From Akkermansiaceae bacterium (lineage in GTDB: Bacteria > Verrucomicrobiota > Verrucomicrobiia > Verrucomicrobiales > DEV007): a stretch of 64,000 nt of DNA. The stretch covers positions 620,001 through 684,000 of the forward strand of contig JACKQE010000001.1 of NCBI GenBank assembly GCA_024233005.1, read 5' to 3'. Shown one piece after another: positions 8,146 to 17,717 of the stretch (its first letter is position 1; the number at the start of each line of letters is the position of its first letter). The position numbers and the translations under genes are program-made. The notes under the pieces were generated by a model. That model saw only the letters and a list, made by a program, of their open reading frames with translations, made no database searches and was not told the origin of the DNA.

Positions 8146-10041
8146 TTATAGCTCCAGCTGGATTCCCAGTTCGATGACTCTCCGGGAGGGCAGCTCGAAA
8201 TAGCCGGTCGCCGGGCGGGCCAGCCGGGATAGGAACACGAAAAGTTTCTTCCGCCAGGTGGCCATGTTGCCGTCGCCGTCGGTCAGCAGCAGCTCCCGAC
8301 TCTGGTAGAAGCTGATCGCTCCCGGCTTCACCACCTTTTGATCGGCAAGGGCCTGCAGTAGGTCCGGATTCACATCAGGAGTCTCCGCGAAGCCGTAACG
8401 CAGCACCACCCGGTAGAAGGACTCGTAAATTTCCTCGGCTTCGATACGGTTCTCAGGCTCCACGAAAGGAATGTCCTCGAAGCGCACCGTCAGCAGCACC
8501 ACGGTCTTGTGGAGAGCCTTGTTGTGCTTCAAGTGATGCAGCAGCACCAGTGGGAGGCCGTCCGGCGTGGAGGAGAGGAAAACCCCGGTGCCCGGAACGC
8601 GGGGTATGCGCTCTGACCGCAGATCGTCCACCAGATGCTCCACCGGGAGCGAGGCGCGTTTGACCGCCTTCCAAAGAATGGCCCGCCCGTCTACCCAGGT
8701 CTTCATCATCACCACGATGACCGTGGCAATGGCGAGCGGGATCCAGGCGCCATCAAGAATTTTGACTATGCTGCCACCGACAAAACCCAATTCGAGGGTC
8801 AGGAAAATGAGCACCGGAAAAAGGGCCTTCCAGAGCGGCCACTGCCAGATGAACCGGGCCACCGCGAAAAACAACAGGCTCGTCAGGGTCATGTCGAGGG
8901 ACACGGAAAGACCATAGGCCGAGGCCAGATTGCTCGAGCTTTTGAATTGGAAAACGAGAAAGAGGCAGGCCACCATGAGCACGAAATTGATTTGCGGCAG
9001 GTAGATCTGACCCCGGACTTCTGGGGAGGTGTGGATCACTTTGAGGCGGGGGAGAAAGCCGAGCTGGACCGCCTGCTGGGTCAGGGAAAACACCCCGGTC
9101 AGCATGGCCTGGCTGGCAATGATCGTCGCCAGCGTCGCCAGCACGATGAGCGGCACCAGAAGCGGCTCCGGCACGAGATGGAAAAACGGGTCCGAGGCCG
9201 CCGAGGGATCCCGCAGGACCAGCGCGGTCTGGCCGAGGTAGTTGATGACGAGGGAAGGGTAAACGAGGGAAAACCAGGAGCGGCTGAGGGGTTGGCGGCC
9301 GAAATGGCCGATGTCCGCATAAAGGGCCTCGCACCCGGTCACCGCCAACAGGACCGTGCCCATGATGACCAGACCGCGGATACCGTGGGCCATGAGATAG
9401 CCGATACCCCAGTGTGGGGAGAGGGCGGAGAGAACTTCCGGTGCCTGCACAATCTGACGGATACCGAGCATCGTGAGACTGCCAAACCAGAGCAGCATCA
9501 CGGGGCCGAAGGCGACCCCGATCTTGGCGGTGCCAAAGCGTTGCACCATGAACAGCAAAGTTAGAATGGTCGCGGCGATGGGGACCACCCAATGCTCCAG
9601 ATCAGGATTGAGTTGTTCAAGACCTTCGACGGCCGACAACACCGAAATCGCCGGGGTGATGATCCCATCCCCATAAAGCAGCGAGGCACCGAACATGCAG
9701 ACCAGAGTCGCGATCGCGAGACGGCGCGGAGTCATCATGTCTTTGTGTCCCCGAATCAGGGCGAAAAGCGCGAACACCCCGCCCTCTCCTTTGTTGGTGG
9801 CCTGGGTTACCAACAGGAGGTATTTCACCGACACCATCAGAGTCAGCGACCAGAACATGAGCGACACCGGCCCGAACAAGGCCAGCTTGGTCAGACTGCC
9901 GGTGGTCTCAATGGAGATCGCGAGGCATTCCCGCAGGGCATAAAGCGGGCTGGTGCCGATATCCCCGTAAACCACCCCGAGCGCCAGCAAGGCCAATGCC
10001 CACCGGCTGCCGTGTTGTTCGTGCGACGAAGGAGTGGACAT
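8146..10041 (-). CDS. kup: Kup-family potassium transporter
   Basis: 631 residues from ATG 10041 (MSTPSSHEQHG). The frame extends 25 codons upstream, but that part looks untranslated. The first membrane segment carries the family signature 'GVVYGDIGTSPLYALRE'. About twelve hydrophobic segments follow to about residue 450, then a cytoplasmic C-terminal domain to 631. Kup proteins take up potassium with protons under low potassium or hyperosmotic stress, in the cytoplasmic membrane. Length and motifs match the family (about 620-660). It is convergent with the LysR gene (27 bases apart) and divergent from serS, so it is probably transcribed alone. Confidence 0.95.
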   Translation of the reverse strand: MSTPSSHEQHGSRWALALLALGVVYGDIGTSPLYALRECLAISIETTGSLTKLALFGPVSLMFWSLTLMVSVKYLLLVTQATNKGEGGVFALFALIRGHKDMMTPRRLAIATLVCMFGASLLYGDGIITPAISVLSAVEGLEQLNPDLEHWVVPIAATILTLLFMVQRFGTAKIGVAFGPVMLLWFGSLTMLGIRQIVQAPEVLSALSPHWGIGYLMAHGIRGLVIMGTVLLAVTGCEALYADIGHFGRQPLSRSWFSLVYPSLVINYLGQTALVLRDPSAASDPFFHLVPEPLLVPLIVLATLATIIASQAMLTGVFSLTQQAVQLGFLPRLKVIHTSPEVRGQIYLPQINFVLMVACLFLVFQFKSSSNLASAYGLSVSLDMTLTSLLFFAVARFIWQWPLWKALFPVLIFLTLELGFVGGSIVKILDGAWIPLAIATVIVVMMKTWVDGRAILWKAVKRASLPVEHLVDDLRSERIPRVPGTGVFLSSTPDGLPLVLLHHLKHNKALHKTVVLLTVRFEDIPFVEPENRIEAEEIYESFYRVVLRYGFAETPDVNPDLLQALADQKVVKPGAISFYQSRELLLTDGDGNMATWRKKLFVFLSRLARPATGYFELPSRRVIELGIQLEL

Positions 10042-10307
10042 GGAAAAGCCCGGCACCCGCCGGACGGAAGAACCGCAAAGAGTGACATCTGTAAGCGGAA
10101 GCCGACCTCCCCGCAATGATTTTCCTGTCCCTGTTCCGGAGGAACGTCTCCCGTGATTTTTTTGACCTGATGGCCGGTGCCTTCACTACCGGGCTTCCAG
10201 CCTTCGGTCGGGGTATTTCATTCGGTCCTGTCCAGCTTGGCTCGGATCCCAGGATGCCAAAAGAGCCGTTTGGCAATCCGGCCGCTTTGCGCTACTTTCC
10301 CCGCCCC

Positions 10308-11600
10308 ATGCTCGACATCCGCCTCCTCCGCGATAACCCCGACGACGTCAAAACCCGCCTCCGCCACCGGGGAGGGGACAGCTGGACCCTGGTCGATCCG
10401 GTGCTTGAGTGCGACGAATTGCGGCGCTCCGGTGAGACCGAGCGCCAGCGCCTCCAGGGGGAGCGGAACCGCCTTTCCAAAGACATTGGGGGGCTCCGTT
10501 CCCGGGGCGAGGATTCCTCAGCCCTTGAGACTGAAGTCCGTGGCATTGGCGAACGGATCAAGGAGATCGGAGAGCAGGCGGACGCCGCCGACATTCGCCA
10601 GCGGGACCTGCTGATGCGGATCCCTAATCTACCCCATGAAGACTGCCCGCTCGGCGCGGATGAGACCGCGAATCCCGTGGTCCGGGTGTGGGGCGAAAAA
10701 CCCGTCTTTGACGGATTCGCTCCGCAAGATCATGTCGCACTGGGGCAGTCCCTCAAGCTGTTCGACTTCGAGGCCGGTGTGCGCATCAGTGCGAGCGGTT
10801 TCCTTGTTTTCACCGGTGCTGGTGCCCGTTTGCAACGGGCCCTGATCCAGTTCCTGCTGGATCTTCACACCACCCGCCACGGCTACCGTGAGGTCTACAC
10901 GCCATTCATCGTGAACCGTGACTGCATGGAGGGCACCGGCCAGTTGCCGAAGTTCGAAGACGACATGTACGGTCTTGAGGACAATGCCTTTTTCCTCGCG
11001 CCCACCGCCGAAGTGCCGGTGACCAATCTCTATCGCGACACGCTGCTTGGCCCGGGTGATTTCCCGGTCAAGCTCACTGCCTACACTCCCTGTTTCCGCC
11101 GCGAGGCGGGCTCGGCGGGCCGTGAGAGCCGTGGCATGATCCGGATGCACCAGTTCGACAAGGTGGAACTGGTCAACATTGTTGCCCCGGAGGATTCGTT
11201 TGCCCAGTTGGAGATCCTCACCGCCGAGGCGGAAACCGTGCTGCAACTGCTGGGGTTGCATTACCGGACCATCGAGCTCTGCACCGGCGACATCGGGTTC
11301 AGCTCTGCCAAGACCTATGACATCGAGGTCTGGGCCCCTGGTCACGGAGGCTATCTTGAAGTGTCGAGCTGCAGTTGCTTCGGCGATTACCAGGCCCGCC
11401 GAATGAAGCTCCGTTACAAGGACGCGGACGGAAAAAATCGCTTCTGCCACACCCTCAACGGATCCGGCACCGCGTTGCCGCGGTTGTATGTCGCCCTGCT
11501 GGAGACCTGTCAGCAGGCCGATGGAAGCATCCGCCTGCCCGGTGTGCTGCACGATTATCTCAAGGCCAAAGAAATCCGCCCTGACGGAACGCTCCGCTGA
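10308..11600 (+). CDS. serS: Seryl-tRNA synthetase
   Basis: 430 residues from ATG 10308 (MLDIRLLRDNPDDVKTRL), where SerRS homologues start. The open frame reaches back to 10116 but that stretch is not conserved. An N-terminal coiled-coil arm (about 25-105) binds the long variable arm of tRNA-Ser. The class II catalytic core carries motif 2 ('CFRREAGSAGRESRGMIRMHQF', split here by its loop) and motif 3 ending 'NGSGTALPRLYVALLE'. It charges tRNA-Ser, and tRNA-Sec if present, with serine in the cytoplasm. It converges on the small cytochrome gene with six bases between stops. Confidence 0.97.
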   Translation: MLDIRLLRDNPDDVKTRLRHRGGDSWTLVDPVLECDELRRSGETERQRLQGERNRLSKDIGGLRSRGEDSSALETEVRGIGERIKEIGEQADAADIRQRDLLMRIPNLPHEDCPLGADETANPVVRVWGEKPVFDGFAPQDHVALGQSLKLFDFEAGVRISASGFLVFTGAGARLQRALIQFLLDLHTTRHGYREVYTPFIVNRDCMEGTGQLPKFEDDMYGLEDNAFFLAPTAEVPVTNLYRDTLLGPGDFPVKLTAYTPCFRREAGSAGRESRGMIRMHQFDKVELVNIVAPEDSFAQLEILTAEAETVLQLLGLHYRTIELCTGDIGFSSAKTYDIEVWAPGHGGYLEVSSCSCFGDYQARRMKLRYKDADGKNRFCHTLNGSGTALPRLYVALLETCQQADGSIRLPGVLHDYLKAKEIRPDGTLR

Positions 11601-11606
11601 AACGGG

Positions 11607-11927
11607 TCACCGCGCCAACTGCGCTGTCACATAGGCCCGCACCGCCGCGGTTTCGGACGGACTCAGCTTGGCCTCCTCCGCCATATCGGGAAGGATGTGG
11701 GCCCATTCTGCTGCGGAGTAGCGTTTCACCGGTTCCGCAACATGGCAGTCCGCGCATTTGGTGAAATAGAGTTTTCGTCCCAGGATCAGAGGATCTCCCG
11801 GGGCCATCGCCCCCGTCGTGGGGCCTTTTCCAGCAGGGGCCGCGGGCCCGCAAGAAGTCAGGAGCAGGAGGAGGGGCAAAAAAAAGAGCGCAATGGATGG
11901 AAAGACGGCGCGGAAGTTGCTTTTCAT
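11607..11927 (-). CDS. Small lipoprotein cytochrome c
   Basis: 106 residues from ATG 11927. A signal sequence ends in a lipobox (LLTSC, Cys26), so the mature protein is probably lipid-anchored on the periplasmic side. A single c-type heme site, C58-A-D-C61-H62, follows, with a likely axial Met82 in 'ILPDMAEEAKLS'. Size and order (heme near the start, Met ligand about 20 residues later) fit a small class I cytochrome acting as an electron carrier. The frame runs upstream to 12086 but the lipoprotein signal fixes the start. Partner oxidases or dehydrogenases are not adjacent; the cytochrome-bearing dehydrogenase at the left edge is one possible donor type. Confidence 0.85.
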   Translation of the reverse strand: MKSNFRAVFPSIALFFLPLLLLLTSCGPAAPAGKGPTTGAMAPGDPLILGRKLYFTKCADCHVAEPVKRYSAAEWAHILPDMAEEAKLSPSETAAVRAYVTAQLAR

Positions 11928-11977
11928 GTCTGGTGACACTCCTGGCTTTGGGGTGGTCTTGGTCTGGTTCATGGGAA

Positions 11978-12009
11978 GGGCGGCCGGATGGGGATCCGGC
12001 CGCCCTTTT
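11978..12009. terminator. Strong GC hairpin, probable terminator
   Basis: GGGCGGCCGGA-tgggga-TCCGGCCGCCC forms an 11-bp perfect stem at 11978-12005, followed on the plus strand by TTTTA. It lies between the end of the outer-membrane protein gene (12067, minus) and the start of the cytochrome gene (11927, minus), so it should separate those transcripts, although the T-run is on the plus side. Direction is therefore uncertain. Confidence 0.6.
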
Positions 12010-12066
12010 ATGTCCTGACGATCGCTCCCGTCCGGACACCAAGGGGCAGGGTAAGGAAAACGGGTT

Positions 12067-12810
12067 TCAGAAATGGAATCCGCCAAGTAACCGAATCTGG
12101 GTGTCGGGCTCGCCGGAGACTTCGGTGGTCTGGAACAGCCCGGCCGCGGTCACAAAAAACCCGTTTTTCCGCAGAGACAGGTTCGGCCCGAGGTAAAGCA
12201 CGCCCCGGCCATCGCTCCATTCCGCGAGTTCGATCTCATGGAGGCCTTCAAAGCCAATCAGGATCGAAGGGTTGATCTGGTAGCTGACACCAAAAGTGTT
12301 TTCGATCACGCCGACCTGTTCCTCGTAATCCGCTCCTTCCCATTCCGCTTCGAGGATCGCGTTGTAGCCGATGACCACGCGGCCCAGACGTTTCTCGAGG
12401 AGCAGCTTGCCTTCGAGGGCAAACTTTTCCGGCCCGATCAGGACTTCCCCGTAAAGAGCGGAACCGATGAACGATTCTCCGGGATGGGTCAGGTTGTAGA
12501 TCACATCGAAACCGGCGGTGCGCCATTCGGTTTCCGAGGAACCGTCGTCATACTTGGTGATTCGCCAGTCGGAGAGATAGGCGCCGACCTGGAGTTTGTC
12601 GGTGATGCCGTATTCCAGTTCGTGGCGGAATTCAAAGCGGTTCTTGGTGTCATAATCCTTGAACGTGAACCACTGCTCATACTCCAATTCCCCGGCCGAA
12701 AGGGTGGTCGAGTCGTAGGTATAGGCAAAGCGGCGTTCCCCGGCTCCGGCGGGAAGCAGGCCCAGCACCAGGGTACTAAGCAAGGTGGCTCCATAAAGAG
12801 TGTGTTTCAT
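12067..12810 (-). CDS. Predicted outer-membrane beta-barrel protein
   Basis: 247 residues with a signal peptide (about 1-23, ending AGAG). The rest alternates short polar and aromatic beta strands (for example 'ELEYGITDKLQVGAYLSDWRI', split by turns) and ends in 'LLGGFHF', with the C-terminal aromatic residue typical of proteins assembled by the BAM machinery. About ten to twelve strands are plausible. It resembles small barrels annotated as transporter-like or DUF6662-type proteins, but I cannot name the family with certainty and no substrate can be deduced. It diverges from recF. Confidence 0.7.
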   Translation of the reverse strand: MKHTLYGATLLSTLVLGLLPAGAGERRFAYTYDSTTLSAGELEYEQWFTFKDYDTKNRFEFRHELEYGITDKLQVGAYLSDWRITKYDDGSSETEWRTAGFDVIYNLTHPGESFIGSALYGEVLIGPEKFALEGKLLLEKRLGRVVIGYNAILEAEWEGADYEEQVGVIENTFGVSYQINPSILIGFEGLHEIELAEWSDGRGVLYLGPNLSLRKNGFFVTAAGLFQTTEVSGEPDTQIRLLGGFHF

Positions 12811-12996
12811 AATGGGTGTATTTAGTATTGAGACGCAGTATCAATAGCAGATGTGCAAAACGCTGCAAGTTTTTTTTCGGCGCAACTGCGTCCGGCGGGG
12901 GTCGGGAGGCCGATCCTTATCTTGTCCAGTTTGCTGAAGGGTCTATTCCGGCGTGGCGCGGAGCCCGGGAATGGGCTACAGCATGCGGACCGACCG

Positions 12997-14058
12997 ATGC
13001 TCACTTCTCTGCGCCTGAGCCATTTCCGCTGTTTCGAGAGCCTGCGTCTTCCCTTGGAGCCGGGGATGACGCTCTTTTTTGGGGACAATGCCCAGGGCAA
13101 AACCTCCATCCTTGAGGCGGCCTGTGTGTTGCTGCGGCTTCAATCGCCCCGTACCTCCAGCCTCTCGGAACTCGTGCATTTCGGCGCTCCCGGCTTCGCC
13201 GTTGCGGGCGACCTTGGCGACACCGAACTGCGCCATCACTACGGCCCGCGGATCCGCAAGCTGCTCGTCGACGGCGAAGCTCAGGCTTCGTCCGGACCCT
13301 ACCTGCGGCAAAGCGGTCTCGTGGTCTGGATGGCGAGCGATGACCTTGCCCTGGTTCGCAGCAGTGCCGAGGGGCGTCGGCGCTATCTCGATTTCATGGC
13401 CGCCCAATTGCATCCCGGCTACGGGACGGCCCTCCGGGCCTATGACCGCGCCCTGCGCTCGCGCAATGTCCTGCTGAAGCGCGATGCGGTGCCCCGCTGG
13501 AATGAGATCGATGCCTACACCCGCCTCCTTGCGGAGCACGGCAAAATGCTGACGACCCTGCGCCGATCACTGGTGGAACGCCTCCGGCCCCATACCGCGG
13601 AGGCCCAGCGCCACATTTCCGGTCGCGAGGATGAAGGCCTCGACTTGGCTTATGAAGCCGCTTCCGGTCCCGGAGATGATCTCGCCGCCACCCTGCTGGC
13701 GCGCCGCGAGGAGGAGGTCCGGCGGCGCCAGACCGTGGCCGGTCCGCATCGGGACGACCTCATTCTCCTGGTGCAGGAACGTCCCGCCGCGAAATTCGCC
13801 AGCGAAGGGCAGCAGCGCACCGTGGCTCTGGCGCTCAAGCTCGCCCAGAGCCGGCTCTTTCTCACCGAGAAAGAACGGGCCCCGGTGCTGCTGATTGATG
13901 ACGTTTTCGGTGAGCTCGATCCGGGTCGGCGCAACGCCCTCATGGCCGCTTGGCCGAAGGAGTCGCAGAAACTTATCACCACGACCCATCTCGGCTGGCT
14001 CGATGCCGCCTGCGGCAGCCCCCGGCGTCTCGTTGTTTCAGGTGGGCGGGTGGCTTGA
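12997..14058 (+). CDS. recF: DNA replication and repair protein RecF
   Basis: 353 residues from ATG 12997 (MLTSLRLSHFRCFESLRL), the conserved N-terminus of RecF; the open frame upstream to 12853 is not conserved. Walker A is GDNAQGKTS (about residues 29-37). An ABC-type signature lies near 'ASEGQQRTVALALKLAQS' and Walker B is 'VLLIDDVFGELD'. RecF is an SMC-like ATPase that binds gapped DNA and loads RecA with RecO and RecR. It stands alone here, not beside dnaA, dnaN or gyrB as in many bacteria. Confidence 0.95.
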   Translation: MLTSLRLSHFRCFESLRLPLEPGMTLFFGDNAQGKTSILEAACVLLRLQSPRTSSLSELVHFGAPGFAVAGDLGDTELRHHYGPRIRKLLVDGEAQASSGPYLRQSGLVVWMASDDLALVRSSAEGRRRYLDFMAAQLHPGYGTALRAYDRALRSRNVLLKRDAVPRWNEIDAYTRLLAEHGKMLTTLRRSLVERLRPHTAEAQRHISGREDEGLDLAYEAASGPGDDLAATLLARREEEVRRRQTVAGPHRDDLILLVQERPAAKFASEGQQRTVALALKLAQSRLFLTEKERAPVLLIDDVFGELDPGRRNALMAAWPKESQKLITTTHLGWLDAACGSPRRLVVSGGRVA

Positions 14059-14399
14059 TGGGCGGGGGCGCTCTGCGCAAGGTGGCACCAATGGAAGGGT
14101 AGTCCGCTCATTGCGATTTGCGTGTATTTTAACGGGAGGGTCTCATGAGTATTGAAACTCCAGTTCATTGAAAAACGCAAATTGGGAGGTTTGTCCGAAG
14201 GGTTCGGATCCTCAACTGTCGGCTAGCTTTAGGTCCCCAGCTGAGTATGGGCAACCTCGCCATGACTTTCATTGGCGCCGGGGTCGCGGCGATTGACTTT
14301 GCGGGGGGCGGCTTTTACACTGTGCTTTTTCCGTCCCCGGCCTTGGCCAGGGCGGAGCCATCCACCCTGCCCCCGAAATTGATCCGACTGCGTCCTGCC
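14059..14399. other. Intergenic region upstream of the protease pair
   Basis: About 340 bases without a recognisable gene. It must carry the promoter for the protease genes. A purine-rich GGGAGGG at 14134-14140 lies before ATG 14145, which opens an eight-codon frame (MSIETPVH) ending at 14171. I see no clear promoter boxes or riboswitch. Confidence 0.5.
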
Positions 14400-16118
14400 A
14401 TGATGAAGTGCCCTTTCCGTGCCTTGATGGCGGCTATCCTGGTCCTCGCCCTGATGTGGGCAGCCGAGAGCCGTGCCCAGAGTGCCGCGCCCGCCCCTGC
14501 CGCGGTGCCCGCTCCCGTTCTTCCGGCCGGAGTGGCCGATGTCCCCAGCGCAGCTGAACAGGCGGACGTCTCGCAAATCGAATTCGGCGCGGTGGTCCGT
14601 GTCGAGGTGGACATGCTCGGCGCCAACTACCGTGTGCCATGGAACATCGGCGGAACCGGCTCCGGCGTGGGGACGGGATTTCTCGTTGGGAAAAACCAGT
14701 TCCTGACCAATGCTCACGTCATCAGCAATGCCCGGCTCATCTACATCCGCAAGGTGGACCTGCCGGAGCCTTTCCCCGCGAAGGTGCTCCACGTCGCCCA
14801 TGATTGTGACCTCGCTCTGCTTGAATTGATCGAGCCAGGCGACTTCAAGAACTTTGAAAAAGTGACCCCGTTGGAGATCGGCGGCATCCCCAAGCTTAAC
14901 ACCACGGTGACGGCGGTCGGTTATCCGATCGGTGGGGATCGGATCTCGGTGACTCGCGGGGTGGTTTCGCGGATCGATTTCCGTCCCTACTCGCACTCGG
15001 CGGTGGACAACCATCTGACCATCCAGGTGGACGCGGCGATCAATCCCGGGAACAGCGGTGGCCCGGTCCTCCAGGACAACAAGGTGGTCGGGGTGGCATT
15101 TCAGGGATTCTCCGGGGCCGTGGCCCAAAACACGGCCTACATGATCCCGGTGCCGGTGGTGAACCGCTTCCTCAAAGACATTCAGGACGGGCATTACGAC
15201 AACTATGTGGATCTCGCGACCTCGACGATCAATCTGCTCAACCCCGCGCAACGGCTGGCCCTGGGTCTGCCCAATGATGGCACCGGGGTCATGGTGGTGA
15301 ATGCGGATGCTTCCAGCTCGGCGGCGAAACTGCTCCTCACGGGGGACGTGCTCCTCGCAATCGACGGCCACGCTATCGCCAGCGACGGCTTTGTGGAGAT
15401 CGAGGGCGAGCGCATCAACCTGAATGAAATCGTGGAGCGCAAGTTCGCGGGCGACAAGGTGAAGATCGATATCCTGCGGGACGGGGTCAAAAAGTCGATC
15501 GAGGTTGAGCTGCGCCGGTTCCTGCCCTATCTGATCCAGGCCAACCTCTATGAGCAGAAACCTCAGTTTGTGCTCTTTGCGGGTCTGCAGTTCCAACCGC
15601 TCGACCGCAATATGATGGAGGTGTTCAACATCGCTTCGATGGATGTGCGCTACTTCTTTGCCAACTACGGCGACCACGAACTCTACCGGGAGCGGCCCCA
15701 GGTCGTGGTGCTGACGGCGGTGCTGCCTGACGAGATCAATACCTACCTTGAAGGCTATGTCAGCCATGTCGTGGATACGGTGAACGGCCAAAAGATCCAG
15801 CGACTTCAGGACATCTACGATGCGCTCAAGGACGGCGTCGCCGAAAAAGGGCACGAAGATTTCCACGTCATCCGGCTGCTCAATGAAGGCCGGCCTCTTG
15901 TTCTCGAACGGAACAAAGCGGCGGAGGCCCACGCGCGGATTCTCCGGAAGTACAACGTGAGCTTTGATCACTACATCGAAGTGCCCTTGATCGAGCAGGT
16001 CATGGGCAAAATGCCACCGATCAAAGATGAGTCCCCGGAGGCCGGGAAGGAGGCGAAGCCTGAAAACAAGGCCGCCGGCCCCAACGGGAAACCCGCCGGA
16101 ACCGCCAAGCCGGAATAA
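14400..16118 (+). CDS. Secreted trypsin-like serine protease with PDZ domains (DegP/HtrA-like)
   Basis: 572 residues from ATG 14400 (or 14403). A signal peptide covers about 1-27 (ending SRAQ). The S1 protease domain has all three catalytic residues: H106 in 'FLTNAHVIS', D137 in 'HDCDLALLE' and S219 in 'INPGNSGGPV'. PDZ-like modules follow (about 290-370 and 430-520), then a charged Pro/Lys tail. HtrA-type enzymes degrade or refold damaged envelope proteins in the periplasm. The N-terminal Ala/Pro spacer and the long C-terminal part make it larger than classical DegP. It is 52 bases ahead of a paralogue lacking the triad, and the two are probably co-transcribed. Confidence 0.9.
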   Translation: MMKCPFRALMAAILVLALMWAAESRAQSAAPAPAAVPAPVLPAGVADVPSAAEQADVSQIEFGAVVRVEVDMLGANYRVPWNIGGTGSGVGTGFLVGKNQFLTNAHVISNARLIYIRKVDLPEPFPAKVLHVAHDCDLALLELIEPGDFKNFEKVTPLEIGGIPKLNTTVTAVGYPIGGDRISVTRGVVSRIDFRPYSHSAVDNHLTIQVDAAINPGNSGGPVLQDNKVVGVAFQGFSGAVAQNTAYMIPVPVVNRFLKDIQDGHYDNYVDLATSTINLLNPAQRLALGLPNDGTGVMVVNADASSSAAKLLLTGDVLLAIDGHAIASDGFVEIEGERINLNEIVERKFAGDKVKIDILRDGVKKSIEVELRRFLPYLIQANLYEQKPQFVLFAGLQFQPLDRNMMEVFNIASMDVRYFFANYGDHELYRERPQVVVLTAVLPDEINTYLEGYVSHVVDTVNGQKIQRLQDIYDALKDGVAEKGHEDFHVIRLLNEGRPLVLERNKAAEAHARILRKYNVSFDHYIEVPLIEQVMGKMPPIKDESPEAGKEAKPENKAAGPNGKPAGTAKPE

Positions 16119-16170
16119 CCCCGAGTCCCTTCCCACCTTGCTGAACAACTTTCCGTCTCCGATTGTTCCC

Positions 16171-17688
16171 ATGAAGAATTCTTTCCGCCTCCTTGCTTCC
16201 ACCCTGGTTCTGCCCCTTGCGCTGGTCATTGGTCCCCTCTCCGCCCAGGAGAAGCCCCAGCCCGTCGGCGCCGATGGTCCCAGTCCGTCGAACTCCCTGG
16301 TCCGGGTCAATGCCACCCTTCAGGCCTACAATTTCCTGCGTCCCTGGGAAAAGGGAAATCCCACCCCGCGCCGTGGTCTCGGGGCTCTGCTCTCCGGTGG
16401 CCGTGTTCTCGTGACGGCGGAATTGGTGGTCAACTCGACCTACATCGAGCTCGAACTGCCAACCACCGGGGAAAAAACTCCGGCCCGCATTGTGGGGTTG
16501 GATTATGAGGCCAATCTTGCGCTGCTCGCGCCGGTCGATGAGAAAAGCCAGATGCTGGCCAAGATGGTTCCCTTTGAGCTGGACCTGACGGTGAAGGCTC
16601 CCGACACGATTTCGGTCTGGCAGGTAGAGGACAATGGTGACGGGGTCTCGACCGATCTCGACGTGCTGCGCGCCACGGTGGGCGAGTATTTCGTGAGCGG
16701 CTCCATCCTCCTCGTCTACCAGGTCAAGGGCTCGCTCCAGTACCGGGCCAACAGTTTCACCCTTCCGGCGGTTCGTAACAACAAGCTCGTCGGTCTGCTG
16801 CTCAGTTACGACTCCAAGGAGCTGACCAGCTCGCTCCTCCCCGCGCCGATCATCCAGCATTTCCTCGATGACCTGAACGATGGCAAGTATGACGGTTTTC
16901 CCTCCATCGGATTGGGGTTCGCCCAGACGTTGGATGACCAGTTCCGGAAATTCACCGGACTGGAGCAGGTCAAGGGCGGAGTCTTTGTGCGCAACGTCGC
17001 CAAAGAAGGGTCCGCCGCCAAAGCCGGCATCAAGGAAGGGGACGTGATCGTGAAAATCGCGGGCAAGGAGATCGATTCCCGTGGAAACTATGCTCACCCG
17101 ATCTACGGAAAGCTCAATTTCAGCCACCTCGTGCGGGGTGATGCCAAGGTCGGGGACACGCTGAAATTTGACCTGATCCGCAAAGGCAAGCCGCTCACCG
17201 TGGACGTAAAGCTGGAGCGCCGGGAGCCGGGCAGCTATCTCATCGATCCCTACATGTTTGACCGGGGTCCACGGTATTTGATTTTCGGTGGTCTCATCTT
17301 CCAGGAATTGACGCGTCCCTACTTGGAATCCTGGGGAAAGGACTGGCCAACCCGCGCGCCGTTCAACCTGGTCTATTCAAATGCGAACCCGGAGAAATAC
17401 GAACAACAGGGACGCGAGAAATTGGTCTTTCTGAGCCAGGTCCTCCGGACTCCAGCCACGCTTGGCTATGAGAATCTCAACTCAATCGTGGTCGACAAAG
17501 TCGATGGCAAGCCGATCAAGAGCCTGGCCGACCTCGCGGACGCACTCAATGGGGTGACCCTCAATGGTCTGCACAAGATCGAGCTGGAGGACTACCCCCG
17601 ACTGATCTGGGTGCATGACGGGGTCTCCCGCAAGGTCAATGACCAGCTTCTCGGTTATGGCATTGGTTCGCTGACCCGGTTGGAGTAA
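16171..17688 (+). CDS. Catalytically dead trypsin-fold/PDZ paralogue
   Basis: 505 residues from ATG 16171 with a signal peptide (about 1-25, ending LSAQ). It follows the same plan as the preceding protease: a trypsin-like beta-barrel region (about 40-250), a PDZ domain (about 270-365, 'GGVFVRNVAKEGSAAKAGIKEGDVIVKI') and a second PDZ-like part. None of the triad survives. The His region reads 'VLVTAELVV' instead of TNAHV, the Asp region 'DYEANLALLA', and GNSGGP is replaced by 'YRANSFTLPA'. It is therefore a pseudoprotease, perhaps a substrate adaptor or regulator of its neighbour. The upstream part of the frame (from 16027) overlaps the protease gene and is not the start. Confidence 0.85.
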   Translation: MKNSFRLLASTLVLPLALVIGPLSAQEKPQPVGADGPSPSNSLVRVNATLQAYNFLRPWEKGNPTPRRGLGALLSGGRVLVTAELVVNSTYIELELPTTGEKTPARIVGLDYEANLALLAPVDEKSQMLAKMVPFELDLTVKAPDTISVWQVEDNGDGVSTDLDVLRATVGEYFVSGSILLVYQVKGSLQYRANSFTLPAVRNNKLVGLLLSYDSKELTSSLLPAPIIQHFLDDLNDGKYDGFPSIGLGFAQTLDDQFRKFTGLEQVKGGVFVRNVAKEGSAAKAGIKEGDVIVKIAGKEIDSRGNYAHPIYGKLNFSHLVRGDAKVGDTLKFDLIRKGKPLTVDVKLERREPGSYLIDPYMFDRGPRYLIFGGLIFQELTRPYLESWGKDWPTRAPFNLVYSNANPEKYEQQGREKLVFLSQVLRTPATLGYENLNSIVVDKVDGKPIKSLADLADALNGVTLNGLHKIELEDYPRLIWVHDGVSRKVNDQLLGYGIGSLTRLE

Positions 17689-17717
17689 GCCCTGGATCCG
17701 GTTCTGCCTTTGCCCGC

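Noticed and set aside
12822..12850. Imperfect dyad TATTGA...TCAATA before recF
   Set aside because: Six-base arms with a long spacer could arise by chance and match no known regulator.
14229..16316. 695-codon minus-strand frame
   Set aside because: It is antisense to the protease gene with its complete catalytic triad and matches no family.
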